A stretch of 64,000 bases of DNA from Oerskovia flava (lineage in GTDB: Bacteria > Actinomycetota > Actinomycetes > Actinomycetales > Cellulomonadaceae): assembly GCF_026163685.1 (NCBI RefSeq), contig NZ_JAOXSR010000002.1:124001-188000 (forward strand), given 5' to 3'. Made by a program: the position numbers and the translations under genes. The notes beneath the pieces are model-generated. The model made no database searches, was not told the DNA's origin, and was given only the letters and a program-made list of their open reading frames with translations. This document shows positions 1-7,164 of this stretch, piece after piece. Every line of letters begins with the position of its first letter. Position 1 is the stretch's first letter.

Positions 1-107
1 TTCACCTCGCCCGGGACGAACAGGTCCTGGACGAGGAACCGGTCGCGCAGCTCGGTGGTGTCGGCACCCTTGATCTGGTCGGGGCTGGTCGCGTAGCGCT
101 GGTGCAC
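1..107 (-). CDS. kduI: 5-keto-4-deoxyuronate isomerase KduI (N-terminal part, cut by the window edge)
   Basis: The 35 visible residues begin VHQRYATSPDQIKG and continue to FLVQDLFVPGEV, which matches the conserved start of KduI. KduI isomerises 5-keto-4-deoxyuronate, the product of unsaturated uronate release, to 3-deoxy-D-glycero-2,5-hexodiulosonate. The start is GTG. The gene follows kduD by 71 bases on the same strand, so it is probably the next cistron of the same operon and supplies the substrate of KduD. The rest of the gene lies left of the window, so integrity cannot be judged. Identification rests on the N-terminus only. Confidence 0.85.
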   Translation of the reverse strand, partial: MHQRYATSPDQIKGADTTELRDRFLVQDLFVPGEV

Positions 108-178
108 GGTACGTGTCTCCGTTCGGTGGATCGGTGGATCGGCAGGTCAGGTGGTCGGGGGGTGGACGGCCGCGGTGC

Positions 179-943
179 TCAGCGCACGAGCCAGCCACCG
201 TCGACGGGGACGATCGCCCCGTGCACGTAGGCCGAGGCGTCGGAGGCGAGGAAGACGAACGTCCCCTGCAGGTCGGCGGGCATGCCCCAGCGCCCGGCGG
301 GGATGCGCTCGAGGATCGTCCGCTCGCGGGCCTCGTCGGCACGGATCGGCGCGGTGTTGTCGGTGGCGATGTAGCCGGGGGCGACGGCGTTGACGTTGAC
401 GCCCCGGCCGGCCCACTCGTTGGCCAGCGCCTTCGTCAGACCGGCGACGGCGTGCTTGGAGGCGGCGTAGCCGGGCACGAGGATGCCGCCCTGGAATGAG
501 AGCATCGAGGCGACGTTGATGATGCGCCCCGAGCCACGCTCGAGCATGCGCCGCCCGGCGGCCTGCGAGAGGTGGAACACGGCGTCGAGGTTGACGGTCA
601 GGACGGTGTCCCAGTCCTCCGTGGGGTGCTCGGCGGCCGGTGCGCGCCGGATGGTCCCGGCGTTGTTGACGAGCACGTCGACGCTGCCCAGCGCCTCGAC
701 GACCTCGGCGACCGCCGCGTCGAGCTCGGCGGGCGTGGCGGTCGCGAGGTCGCGCTGCACGGTGTGCACGCGGCGTCCGGTGGCCTCGACGAGCGCGACG
801 GTCTCGGTGGGTACCGTCCGGTCGAGCAGGGCGACGTCGGCACCGGCCTCGGCGAGTGCGACGGCGGCGCCCTGGCCGAGGCCGCGGCTGGAGCCGGTGA
901 CGAGCGCGACCTTGCCGTCGAGACGGAACTTCTCGAGGATCAT
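179..943 (-). CDS. kduD: 2-dehydro-3-deoxy-D-gluconate 5-dehydrogenase KduD (SDR family)
   Basis: This 254-aa classical short-chain dehydrogenase has the cofactor motif TGSSRGLGQG near residue 16, NNAG near residue 90, the catalytic Ser in the NVASM segment and YAASK near residue 160. KduD reduces 3-deoxy-D-glycero-2,5-hexodiulosonate to 2-keto-3-deoxygluconate (KDG) with NAD(P)H. The ATG at 943 overlaps the stop of the FAH gene as ATGA and is preceded by GGAGAG, so translation is probably coupled. The neighbouring kduI and GH88 genes support KduD over a generic SDR. KDG kinase and aldolase are not in the window. A related role, for example oxidising another 3-deoxy sugar acid for the adjacent FAH enzyme, is possible. 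Confidence 0.85.
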   Translation of the reverse strand: MILEKFRLDGKVALVTGSSRGLGQGAAVALAEAGADVALLDRTVPTETVALVEATGRRVHTVQRDLATATPAELDAAVAEVVEALGSVDVLVNNAGTIRRAPAAEHPTEDWDTVLTVNLDAVFHLSQAAGRRMLERGSGRIINVASMLSFQGGILVPGYAASKHAVAGLTKALANEWAGRGVNVNAVAPGYIATDNTAPIRADEARERTILERIPAGRWGMPADLQGTFVFLASDASAYVHGAIVPVDGGWLVR

Positions 944-1839
944 CGGTTCTCTCCTTCGCTGCGGTCCGCGTCGACGAACCGGGTCGTGAGGGCCAGGGGG
1001 TGCTCGCCGAGCACGACGCGGATCGTCACGGCATCGCCGTGGGCGAGCGGGCGGTGCGCGGCGAGCGCCTCGGGCAGCTTCTGCGGGGTCCCGGTCGAGA
1101 TGACGTCGCCCGGCTCGAGGGTCATGACCTCGCTGAGGTAGTGCACGAGGAACGGCAGGGTGAAGACCATCGTCGACGTGCTCTGGGACACGGTGACGAC
1201 GCCGTCCCGCTCGACCTCGACCAGGAGGTCGTGGAAGTCGGGGACCTCGTCGGCCGTGACGAGCGCCGGGCCGAGCGGGCCGAACCCGTCGAAGCACTTG
1301 CCGAGCTCCCACTGGCTCGAACGGCCCTGCCACCCGCGGTCGGAGACGTCGTCGAACAGCGTGTAGCCGGCCACGTGGTCCATCGCGTCGGCGACGCTCA
1401 CGCGGTGGGCGCGCCGGCCGATGACGACGGCGATCTCACCCTCGTAGTCGACGTCGTCCGCCGCGGCCGGCAGCGCGACCGCGTCGTCCGGTCCGCACAG
1501 CGTGTTCGGCGTCTTGACGAACACGTCCGGGTACGCCGGGTCGTCGCCGTGGGGGTCGGCGCCGGCGGCGACGTGCCCCCGGTAGTTGTACCCGAGGCAC
1601 AGGATCTTCCCGGGTCGGACCGGGGGACCGAGCCGCACGCCGTCGGCCGGCGGCAGGTCGGCCGGCGCGTGGTGCGCGTGCGCGACGGCGGCGCGCACCC
1701 GGGCGGTGGCGCCCGGGTCCGCGAGGACGTCCGCGAGCGCGGCCTGGCCGACGACCGGGGTGAGGTCGAGCAGGCGCTCGGTGGCGCCGTCGGGCACGAG
1801 TGCGGCGGGACGCCCGTCGAGCGTCGTGACGAGCCTCAC
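940..1839 (-). CDS. fumarylacetoacetate hydrolase family protein
   Basis: The 299-aa protein has a short N-terminal region and a C-terminal FAA-hydrolase domain. Visible signatures are ILCLGYNYRGH, the metal-ligand stretch DYEGEIAVVIG, GKCFDGFGPLGPALVT and the late GDVISTGTP motif. The family cleaves or hydrates beta-diketo acids with Mg or Mn. In sugar-acid routes, members hydrolyse 2,4-diketo-3-deoxy-rhamnonate or -fuconate to pyruvate plus lactate. The GTG start overlaps the GH88 stop (GTGA) and its stop overlaps kduD (ATGA), so it is embedded in the uronate operon. Its substrate is inferred to be a deoxy-keto sugar acid. Rhamnose or fucose from arabinogalactan is one possible source. The exact reaction is not determinable here. 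Confidence 0.8.
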   Translation of the reverse strand: MRLVTTLDGRPAALVPDGATERLLDLTPVVGQAALADVLADPGATARVRAAVAHAHHAPADLPPADGVRLGPPVRPGKILCLGYNYRGHVAAGADPHGDDPAYPDVFVKTPNTLCGPDDAVALPAAADDVDYEGEIAVVIGRRAHRVSVADAMDHVAGYTLFDDVSDRGWQGRSSQWELGKCFDGFGPLGPALVTADEVPDFHDLLVEVERDGVVTVSQSTSTMVFTLPFLVHYLSEVMTLEPGDVISTGTPQKLPEALAAHRPLAHGDAVTIRVVLGEHPLALTTRFVDADRSEGENR

Positions 1840-3011
1840 CAGTACCGCGTCCAGGCCGGGAGGGTGTGGCGCACGAGTGCCTCGAGGTAGAAGTAGTCGC
1901 CCCAGAGGCTGCCCTCGTCGACACCGATGTTCTTCGGGGCGTCGTAGACCGAGTGCAGGAGGAGGGCGTCGGAGTCCACGCCCTCGGCGGCCGGGGTGTA
2001 GTGCTCCACGAGCGCGCGGAGCATCTCGGCGGCGGCGACCGCGTACTTCTCGGCCTTGGCCGGGTCGGTCTGCAGCGAGGCGAGCTCGTGCAGGCCGCAG
2101 GCCGCGATGGCGGACGCGGAGCTGTCGCGCGGGGCGTCGCTGCCGTCGGTGTAGACGAGGTCCCAGTAGACGACCTTGTCGTCGGGCAGGTGCGCGAGGA
2201 AGTAGTCCGCGCAGCGCTCGGCCGAGCGCAGCAGCGCCGGGTTCCCGGTCGCCCGGTAGTTGAGCGCGAAGCCGTAGATGCCCCACGCCTGGCCGCGGGC
2301 CCAGCACGAGTCGTCCCCGGCGCCCTGCTCGGTGGCGCCGTGCAGCGCCTCGCCCGTGACCGGGTCCCAGTAGAAGGTGTGGAACGTCGAGTCGTCGTCG
2401 CGCAGGACGTGCTCGGCGAGCTGTGCGGTGTGGCGGCGCACGGCGTCGTCGAAGCGCTCGGCGCCGCTCTGCTCGCCGGCCCACGTGAGCAGCGGCATGT
2501 TCATCAGGCTGTCGACGATCGTGCGGCCTCGCTGGGCGGGGTCGGACAGGTCGCCCCACGCCTGGAGGATCCCGGCGGGCTCGAGGAACCGCACCATGAG
2601 GTGGTCGGCGGCCTCCAGCGCTGCCTGGCGGGCGACCGTGTCGCCCGTCAGGCGCCACGGGGCCACGCAGGACAGCGTGTAGAGGAAGCCGAGGTCGTGC
2701 GTGAGGAGGTCCTCGCCCTGCGCGACGCGGCGCGCGAAGTCCTGCACGTGCTCCTCGCCGGCGCGGCGGAAGTCCTCGTCGCCCGTCAGCTCGTAGGCGA
2801 GCCACTGCATGCCGGGCCAGAAGCTGGTCGTCCAGCCCCGGTTGCCGCCGAGCGGGAACTCCTCGGTGGCGGGGCGCGGCAGATAGCGCCCGTCGGTCGT
2901 GGTGTCGTCCGGGTAGCGGGAGCCGAACGTGGCGATGTTGCGACGGACCGTGGTGAGCGCGGCGTCGACGGCGGGTGCGAGCTCGGTGGCGAGCTCGGTG
3001 GCTAGCGTCAT
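1836..3011 (-). CDS. GH88 unsaturated glucuronyl hydrolase
   Basis: This 391-aa protein has no signal peptide and matches GH88 in length and motifs. It has NRGWTTSFWPGMQWLAYE near residue 55, the THDLGFLY segment around residue 100 that carries one conserved Asp, and VDSLMNMPLLTWA near residue 165 that carries the catalytic Asp of the family. GH88 enzymes hydrate the 4,5 double bond of the non-reducing-end unsaturated uronate left by polysaccharide lyases and release 5-keto-4-deoxyuronate in the cytoplasm. That product feeds KduI and KduD in the same operon. The ATG at 3011 is preceded by AAGGAAG. Because GH88 follows lyases, the locus should contain at least one; two candidates are present at 9.4-11.3 kb and 22.2-23.9 kb. 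Confidence 0.9.
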   Translation of the reverse strand: MTLATELATELAPAVDAALTTVRRNIATFGSRYPDDTTTDGRYLPRPATEEFPLGGNRGWTTSFWPGMQWLAYELTGDEDFRRAGEEHVQDFARRVAQGEDLLTHDLGFLYTLSCVAPWRLTGDTVARQAALEAADHLMVRFLEPAGILQAWGDLSDPAQRGRTIVDSLMNMPLLTWAGEQSGAERFDDAVRRHTAQLAEHVLRDDDSTFHTFYWDPVTGEALHGATEQGAGDDSCWARGQAWGIYGFALNYRATGNPALLRSAERCADYFLAHLPDDKVVYWDLVYTDGSDAPRDSSASAIAACGLHELASLQTDPAKAEKYAVAAAEMLRALVEHYTPAAEGVDSDALLLHSVYDAPKNIGVDEGSLWGDYFYLEALVRHTLPAWTRYW

Positions 3012-3090
3012 CAGGAGAACTTCCTTCTGGTCGCCCGAGCGTGCGGGCGGGATGTCGAGCGGACTGAGTGTCGTGGGGGCTCGGGGCAGG

Positions 3091-3819
3091 TCAGGGACCG
3101 GCGGCCGGTCGCGGGGTGAGCGTGGCGTTCAGCGCGTAGCGGGTCGCTCCCCACGCCGCGAACAGCAGCGGCGCCAGCGCGACGCCGAGCCCGACGGCCG
3201 GGCGGGCCGCGACGAGCGAGGCGAGCATGCTGAGCACGACCAGGCTCGGCAGGGTCAGGTACCACCGGCGGACGCCGACGAACAGCGCGACCCGGAACAG
3301 GTCGCGCAGACGAGCCTCGGGGTGGTCGGGGAGCGCCGTCGCGGCGACGAGTGCCGTGACGACGGTGAGCACGGTGAGCATCGCGAACACCGGGATCGCC
3401 ACGGCCCCGACGATGCTGCCCCACACGGCGGCGATGTCGACGGCGAGGATCACGACGAGCGCCGTGCTCAGGACGCCGAGCACGAGGGACCGTCGCCACT
3501 GGCGGCGGTAGGTGCGCCAGAACGTGCGCACCACCTGCGTCGACGCGTCGGACGTGAACGCGGAGAACACGCCGAACGCCGCCACCACCGCTGGTGTGCA
3601 GAACGGCACCACGAGCGCCAGCACCGGCCAGGACGTCGCCGGGTCGGTCGTCATGGCGAGCACGACGAGCGGGAAGCAGGCGACGACGAGCATCACGTTC
3701 GTCGCGAGCCCGGTGTAGACGGTGCTGAAGATCAGGTCGTAGGTGTCCTGGGAGACGAACCGCCTGCGCGGGCGGTGCACACCGGGGGACGCCGTCGCTG
3801 CCGTCGCTGCCGTCGTCAT
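3091..3819 (-). CDS. DUF624 (YesL-like) membrane protein
   Basis: This 242-aa protein has about five hydrophobic segments and the DUF624 layout: a cytoplasmic N-terminus (RRRFVSQDTYDLIFSTVY), an early helix, a soluble loop with FWRTYRRQWRR, then further helices. DUF624/YesL proteins are repeatedly encoded beside carbohydrate ABC importers and uronate or pectin genes, but no biochemical role is established. It starts 5 bases after the stop of the MalG-like permease and is clearly co-transcribed with it. It may assist assembly or activity of the importer; that is inference from location only. Confidence 0.8.
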   Translation of the reverse strand: MTTAATAATASPGVHRPRRRFVSQDTYDLIFSTVYTGLATNVMLVVACFPLVVLAMTTDPATSWPVLALVVPFCTPAVVAAFGVFSAFTSDASTQVVRTFWRTYRRQWRRSLVLGVLSTALVVILAVDIAAVWGSIVGAVAIPVFAMLTVLTVVTALVAATALPDHPEARLRDLFRVALFVGVRRWYLTLPSLVVLSMLASLVAARPAVGLGVALAPLLFAAWGATRYALNATLTPRPAAGP

Positions 3820-3824
3820 CGCGG

Positions 3825-4730
3825 TCACCCCTTCACACCGGTCGAGGCGATGCCTTCGACGAAGTACCGCTGCCCGAGCAGGAAGATGATCGCGACCGGC
3901 AGCACCGACAGGACCGAGCCGGTCATGATGAGCGCGTGCTCGGCGTTGTACTGGCCGATGAAGCTCTTGAGGCCGAGCTGGATCGTCCAGAGGTCCGGGC
4001 TGCGCAGGTAGATCAGCGGGCCGAGGTAGTCGTTCCAGGTGTTGACGAACATCAGGAGCGTGAGGCTCGCGATCGCGGGGACCGACAGCGGCATGATGAT
4101 CCGTCGCCAGATCCCGTACTCGCTCAGACCGTCGATGCGAGCAGCCTCGCTGAGCTCCTCGGGGATCGACTCGAAGTACTGCTTCATGAGGAACACACCG
4201 AAGGCGCTGAAGGTCTGCAGCGCGATGATGGCCCACAGGGTGTTCGACAGGCCGACGTTCGACAGCATGATGAACTGCGGGATCATGTACGACTGCCACG
4301 GCACGGCGATGGTGCCGATGTAGAGCACGAAGAGCGCGTCGCGGCCCTTGAAGCGCATCTTGGAGAACCCGTAGGCGGCGAAGCTGCCGGTGACGACCTG
4401 GAGCACGGTGACGGTGACCGACAGGATCAGCGTGTTCTTGATCCACGTCGTCATGTCCGACCGAGCCCAGATGTCGAGGTAGTTCTGCCAGACGATCGGG
4501 TCGGGGATCCAGGTCACCGGGACGGTGAAGACCTGGTTGTTCGTCTTGAGCGACGAGATGACCATCCACGCGAAGGGCAGGAGGATCGCGGCGGCGGCCA
4601 CGATCATGGCGCTGTAGCCGAGCGCCTTGGCGACCGCGGAGCGGCCGGCGTCCCGAGGGCGGCGGTTGAGCGGGTTGAGCGTGGCCGGTACCGGCGCTGC
4701 AGCGGGGGTCGGGGTGTCGAGCGTCGCCAT
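3825..4730 (-). CDS. carbohydrate ABC transporter permease (MalG/AraQ type)
   Basis: The 301-aa inner-membrane protein has six predicted helices and the permease coupling motif EELSEAARIDGLSEYGIWRR near residue 190, which contacts the ATPase. It belongs to the CUT1 di- and oligosaccharide importers. Its ATG shares one base with the stop of the other permease (TGATG), typical of coupled permease pairs. No ATPase gene is present. Many actinobacterial CUT1 systems use a shared MsiK-type ATPase encoded elsewhere, which is the likely partner here. The substrate is inferred to be an oligosaccharide carrying unsaturated or intact uronate, because of the neighbouring hydrolases. Confidence 0.93.
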   Translation of the reverse strand: MATLDTPTPAAAPVPATLNPLNRRPRDAGRSAVAKALGYSAMIVAAAAILLPFAWMVISSLKTNNQVFTVPVTWIPDPIVWQNYLDIWARSDMTTWIKNTLILSVTVTVLQVVTGSFAAYGFSKMRFKGRDALFVLYIGTIAVPWQSYMIPQFIMLSNVGLSNTLWAIIALQTFSAFGVFLMKQYFESIPEELSEAARIDGLSEYGIWRRIIMPLSVPAIASLTLLMFVNTWNDYLGPLIYLRSPDLWTIQLGLKSFIGQYNAEHALIMTGSVLSVLPVAIIFLLGQRYFVEGIASTGVKG

Positions 4731-5689
4731 CAGGACTCCCTCCTCTTGTTCGCGATGAACTGGATGATGGTCACGACGAGGCAGATGGCGAAGAGCGCGA
4801 CGGAGACTGCGGACGCGTAGCCGAACTGGTTCTCGACGAAGCCCTTCTGGTAGATGTACTGGCTCAGCACGAGTGTCGACTGGCCCGGCCCGCCGTTGGT
4901 CATGACGAGGATCAGGTCGAAGATCTTGAAGCTCTGGATGGTGAGCATCACGGTGACGAAGAACATCGTCGGGCGCAGCCCGGGGAGCGTGACGTTCCAG
5001 AACCGCTGCCAGGCGTTGGCCCCGTCCATGCGCGCCGCCTCGTAGAGCTGCGCCGGTACGGTCTGCAGGCCCGCGAGCAGCAGGAGCATGTAGTAGCCCA
5101 TCTCACGCCACACGCTCACGAGGATGACCGCGGGCATCGCCCAGGTCGCGCTCGTCGTCCACCCGGGAGGGTTGTCGATGCCGATGGCGCGCAGGAACTG
5201 GTTGATCGGCCCGAACTCGGGGCTGAAGAGCATGTTCCAGACGACGGCGATCGCGACGACCGACGTGATGTAGGGGAAGAAGGCGACGGTGCGGAAGAAG
5301 GCGACCCCGCGCAGCTTGCGGTTGAGCAGCAGGGCGAGCCCGAGGGACGCGGCGAGCGTCAGGGGGATGTGGAACACCGAGTAGTAGAAGGTGTTGAACA
5401 GAGCCTTCTGGAAGCTGGCGTCACCGAAGAGGCGCGTGTAGTTGTCGAGCCCGGTCCACTGCGCGGCCCCGAACACGTTCCAGTTGGTGAACGAGACGTA
5501 GAACAGCGCGAACACCGGGATGAGGGTGAGCACGGCGAAGCCGATGAAGTTCGGCAGGATGAAGCTCCACCCGATGAGGGTGTTGCGCAGCTTGAGCTTG
5601 CGTCCGGCACGGTTGCGTCCGGTACGCGGGCCGTCGGGGCCTGGTCCGACTGCGCCGGGCGATCGCTCGTCGGCGGCGATGGTCGCCAT
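4730..5689 (-). CDS. carbohydrate ABC transporter permease (MalF/UgpA type)
   Basis: The 319-aa protein has six membrane segments and the EAA-type loop AQLYEAARMDGANAWQRF near residue 215. It is the partner of the MalG-like permease in a CUT1 importer. I chose the ATG at 5689 because AGGAG lies about 6 bases upstream and the protein then begins MATIAADERS. A longer in-frame start at 5743 would add an Arg-rich tail without an equivalent in the family. A strong hairpin separates it from the binding-protein gene, so permease expression is probably lower than that of the lipoprotein. Confidence 0.93.
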   Translation of the reverse strand: MATIAADERSPGAVGPGPDGPRTGRNRAGRKLKLRNTLIGWSFILPNFIGFAVLTLIPVFALFYVSFTNWNVFGAAQWTGLDNYTRLFGDASFQKALFNTFYYSVFHIPLTLAASLGLALLLNRKLRGVAFFRTVAFFPYITSVVAIAVVWNMLFSPEFGPINQFLRAIGIDNPPGWTTSATWAMPAVILVSVWREMGYYMLLLLAGLQTVPAQLYEAARMDGANAWQRFWNVTLPGLRPTMFFVTVMLTIQSFKIFDLILVMTNGGPGQSTLVLSQYIYQKGFVENQFGYASAVSVALFAICLVVTIIQFIANKRRES

Positions 5690-5716
5690 GAAGGACTCCT
5701 GTGTCTGGTGCGGGCG

Positions 5717-5749
5717 CCCGGGGTGCCGCGACCTGCGCGGCACCCCGGG
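5717..5749 (-). terminator. strong intercistronic hairpin between binding-protein and permease genes
   Basis: A perfect 14-bp stem (5717-5730 with 5736-5749) with a 5-base loop lies between the solute-binding-protein stop and the permease start. There is no T-run, so it may act as a partial terminator or as a 3' stabiliser of the binding-protein mRNA. Such hairpins commonly give the excess of binding protein over permease in ABC operons. Confidence 0.6.
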
Positions 5750-5779
5750 GACGTGCGGTGGTGGGGTGACCCGGGTGGG

Positions 5780-7087
5780 TCAGCTGATCCCGGCCTCGTT
5801 GGCGGCGCGGGCCTCCGCCTCGCTGATGGCGTCGGCCACCGAGGTCGACTCCGACATCACGGCCGAGTGCAGGTCGCCGAGGATGTTCTGGACGATCGCG
5901 GTGCTCGCGCCGACCGGGTTCTCCGGGAGCGTCTCGTGCGTGGAGAACGCGAACCGGGTCAGGTCGTCCGTGGGCATGCCTTCGAGACCGAAGTAGGTGT
6001 CGACCACGTCGTCGCCCAGGAGGGCGGGGGTGATGCCGATCTCGGCGAGCGCGTTGGCGCCGCCCTCACCGGCGGCGAAGGCGAGGAAGTCCTGCGCGGC
6101 CTGGATCTTCTCCTCGTCGATCCCGGCGTTGATGCCGAGGCCGGTCGGGTCGCCGAACGTCACGGGGGTGGCGTCGGTGCCGGTCGTCGAGGAGTCGACC
6201 TGCGGGATGGGCGCGAGGCCCCAGGCGAACTCGTCGGCCTCACCGGACGCCTGCTGGGCGATCAGCGTCGCGACGTACCACGAGCCCATCGGCAACATGG
6301 CGGCCTTCTGCGTGCCGAACTCGGCCTGGTAGGTGAGCGAGTTCGTCGTGATGGTGCCGAAGTCGACCTGGGCGCCGGAGTCCTGCAGGTCCAGGACGCG
6401 GTCGTAGAACGGCTCGAGGTAGCCGTAGTCGGCCGTGTCGAGCGCGCCGCCGCTCTGCGCGAGCGCGAAGCCCTGGACGGTCGACTGCCAGCTGTGCTGG
6501 TAGGTCCCGCGGGCGTCACCCTCGAGCCCGTCGGTCAGGTCGTTCGCGGCCTGCTCGTAGTCGTCCCACGTCCACGAGCCGTCGGGCTGGTCGACGCCCG
6601 CCTCGTCGAACATGTCCTGGTTGTAGTACAGGACCCACGAGTCCTGGCGGTAGGGCACCGCGTAGCTGGCGCCGTCGGCCTCGTACGCGTCGAGCCCGCC
6701 GGTGCTCGGGTCGAGCGCGCCGGTGACCTCGGAGACGTCGAGGAGCTGGCCGCCCGACTGGTAGGTGAAGAAGTTCTTGAGGTTCTTCAGCACGTACACG
6801 TCCGGGGCGGTGCCGGCGGCGAGGTCCGCGGTCATCTGGGTGTCGTAGTCGTCACCGGCGGCGTACTCCTGGACCTCGACGGTCACGTCGGGGTTCTCCT
6901 CGTTGAACGCGTCCGCGAGCGTCTGGAACTCGGGCGTCGAGGACAGGCTCCAGCCCGCGAGGGTGAGGGTCACAGGTCCCTCGGCGGCGGGCGGGGTGTC
7001 GCTCCCGCCGTCGTCACCGCTGCAGGCGGTGAGGGTCAGGGCGAGGGCGGCGGTCATACCGATGAGTACCGGGGTCTTGCGCTTCAT
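5780..7087 (-). CDS. extracellular sugar-binding lipoprotein of the ABC importer
   Basis: The 435-aa protein starts MKRKTPVLIG, has a hydrophobic stretch and the lipobox LTACSG, with the lipidated Cys at about residue 22. It continues as a cluster-1 (SBP_bac_1) binding protein with a GTAPDVYVL motif, an aromatic-rich cleft (SWVLYYNQDMFDEAG) and GSWTWDDYEQAA. It would sit on the outer face of the membrane and hand oligosaccharides to the two downstream permeases. The ATG at 7087 has GGAG upstream. Ligand identity is inferred from the locus: arabinogalactan- or uronate-containing oligomers. Confidence 0.92.
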   Translation of the reverse strand: MKRKTPVLIGMTAALALTLTACSGDDGGSDTPPAAEGPVTLTLAGWSLSSTPEFQTLADAFNEENPDVTVEVQEYAAGDDYDTQMTADLAAGTAPDVYVLKNLKNFFTYQSGGQLLDVSEVTGALDPSTGGLDAYEADGASYAVPYRQDSWVLYYNQDMFDEAGVDQPDGSWTWDDYEQAANDLTDGLEGDARGTYQHSWQSTVQGFALAQSGGALDTADYGYLEPFYDRVLDLQDSGAQVDFGTITTNSLTYQAEFGTQKAAMLPMGSWYVATLIAQQASGEADEFAWGLAPIPQVDSSTTGTDATPVTFGDPTGLGINAGIDEEKIQAAQDFLAFAAGEGGANALAEIGITPALLGDDVVDTYFGLEGMPTDDLTRFAFSTHETLPENPVGASTAIVQNILGDLHSAVMSESTSVADAISEAEARAANEAGIS

Positions 7088-7110
7088 TCCTTGCTCTCCT
7101 TCGAGTGAGG

Positions 7111-7161
7111 CAGGTCCGGCGTCGGACCTGTTCGAGACATCGGGCCGGTGGGCGACCCGAT
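7111..7161 (-). other. two inverted repeats between DUF2264 and binding-protein genes
   Basis: The spacer holds CAGGTCCG/CGGACCTG (7111-7118 with 7123-7130) and ATCGGG/CCCGAT (7139-7144 with 7156-7161). They could fold in the mRNA ahead of the binding-protein start and influence processing or partial termination, or one could be a protein site. No function is demonstrated by sequence alone. Confidence 0.4.
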
Positions 7162-7164
7162 ACG

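Noticed and set aside
940-2805. Long minus-strand frame joining the GH88 region to the FAH gene
   Set aside because: The upstream part translates to Arg/Pro-rich nonsense, while GH88 occupies another frame; FAH starts at the coupled GTG at 1839.
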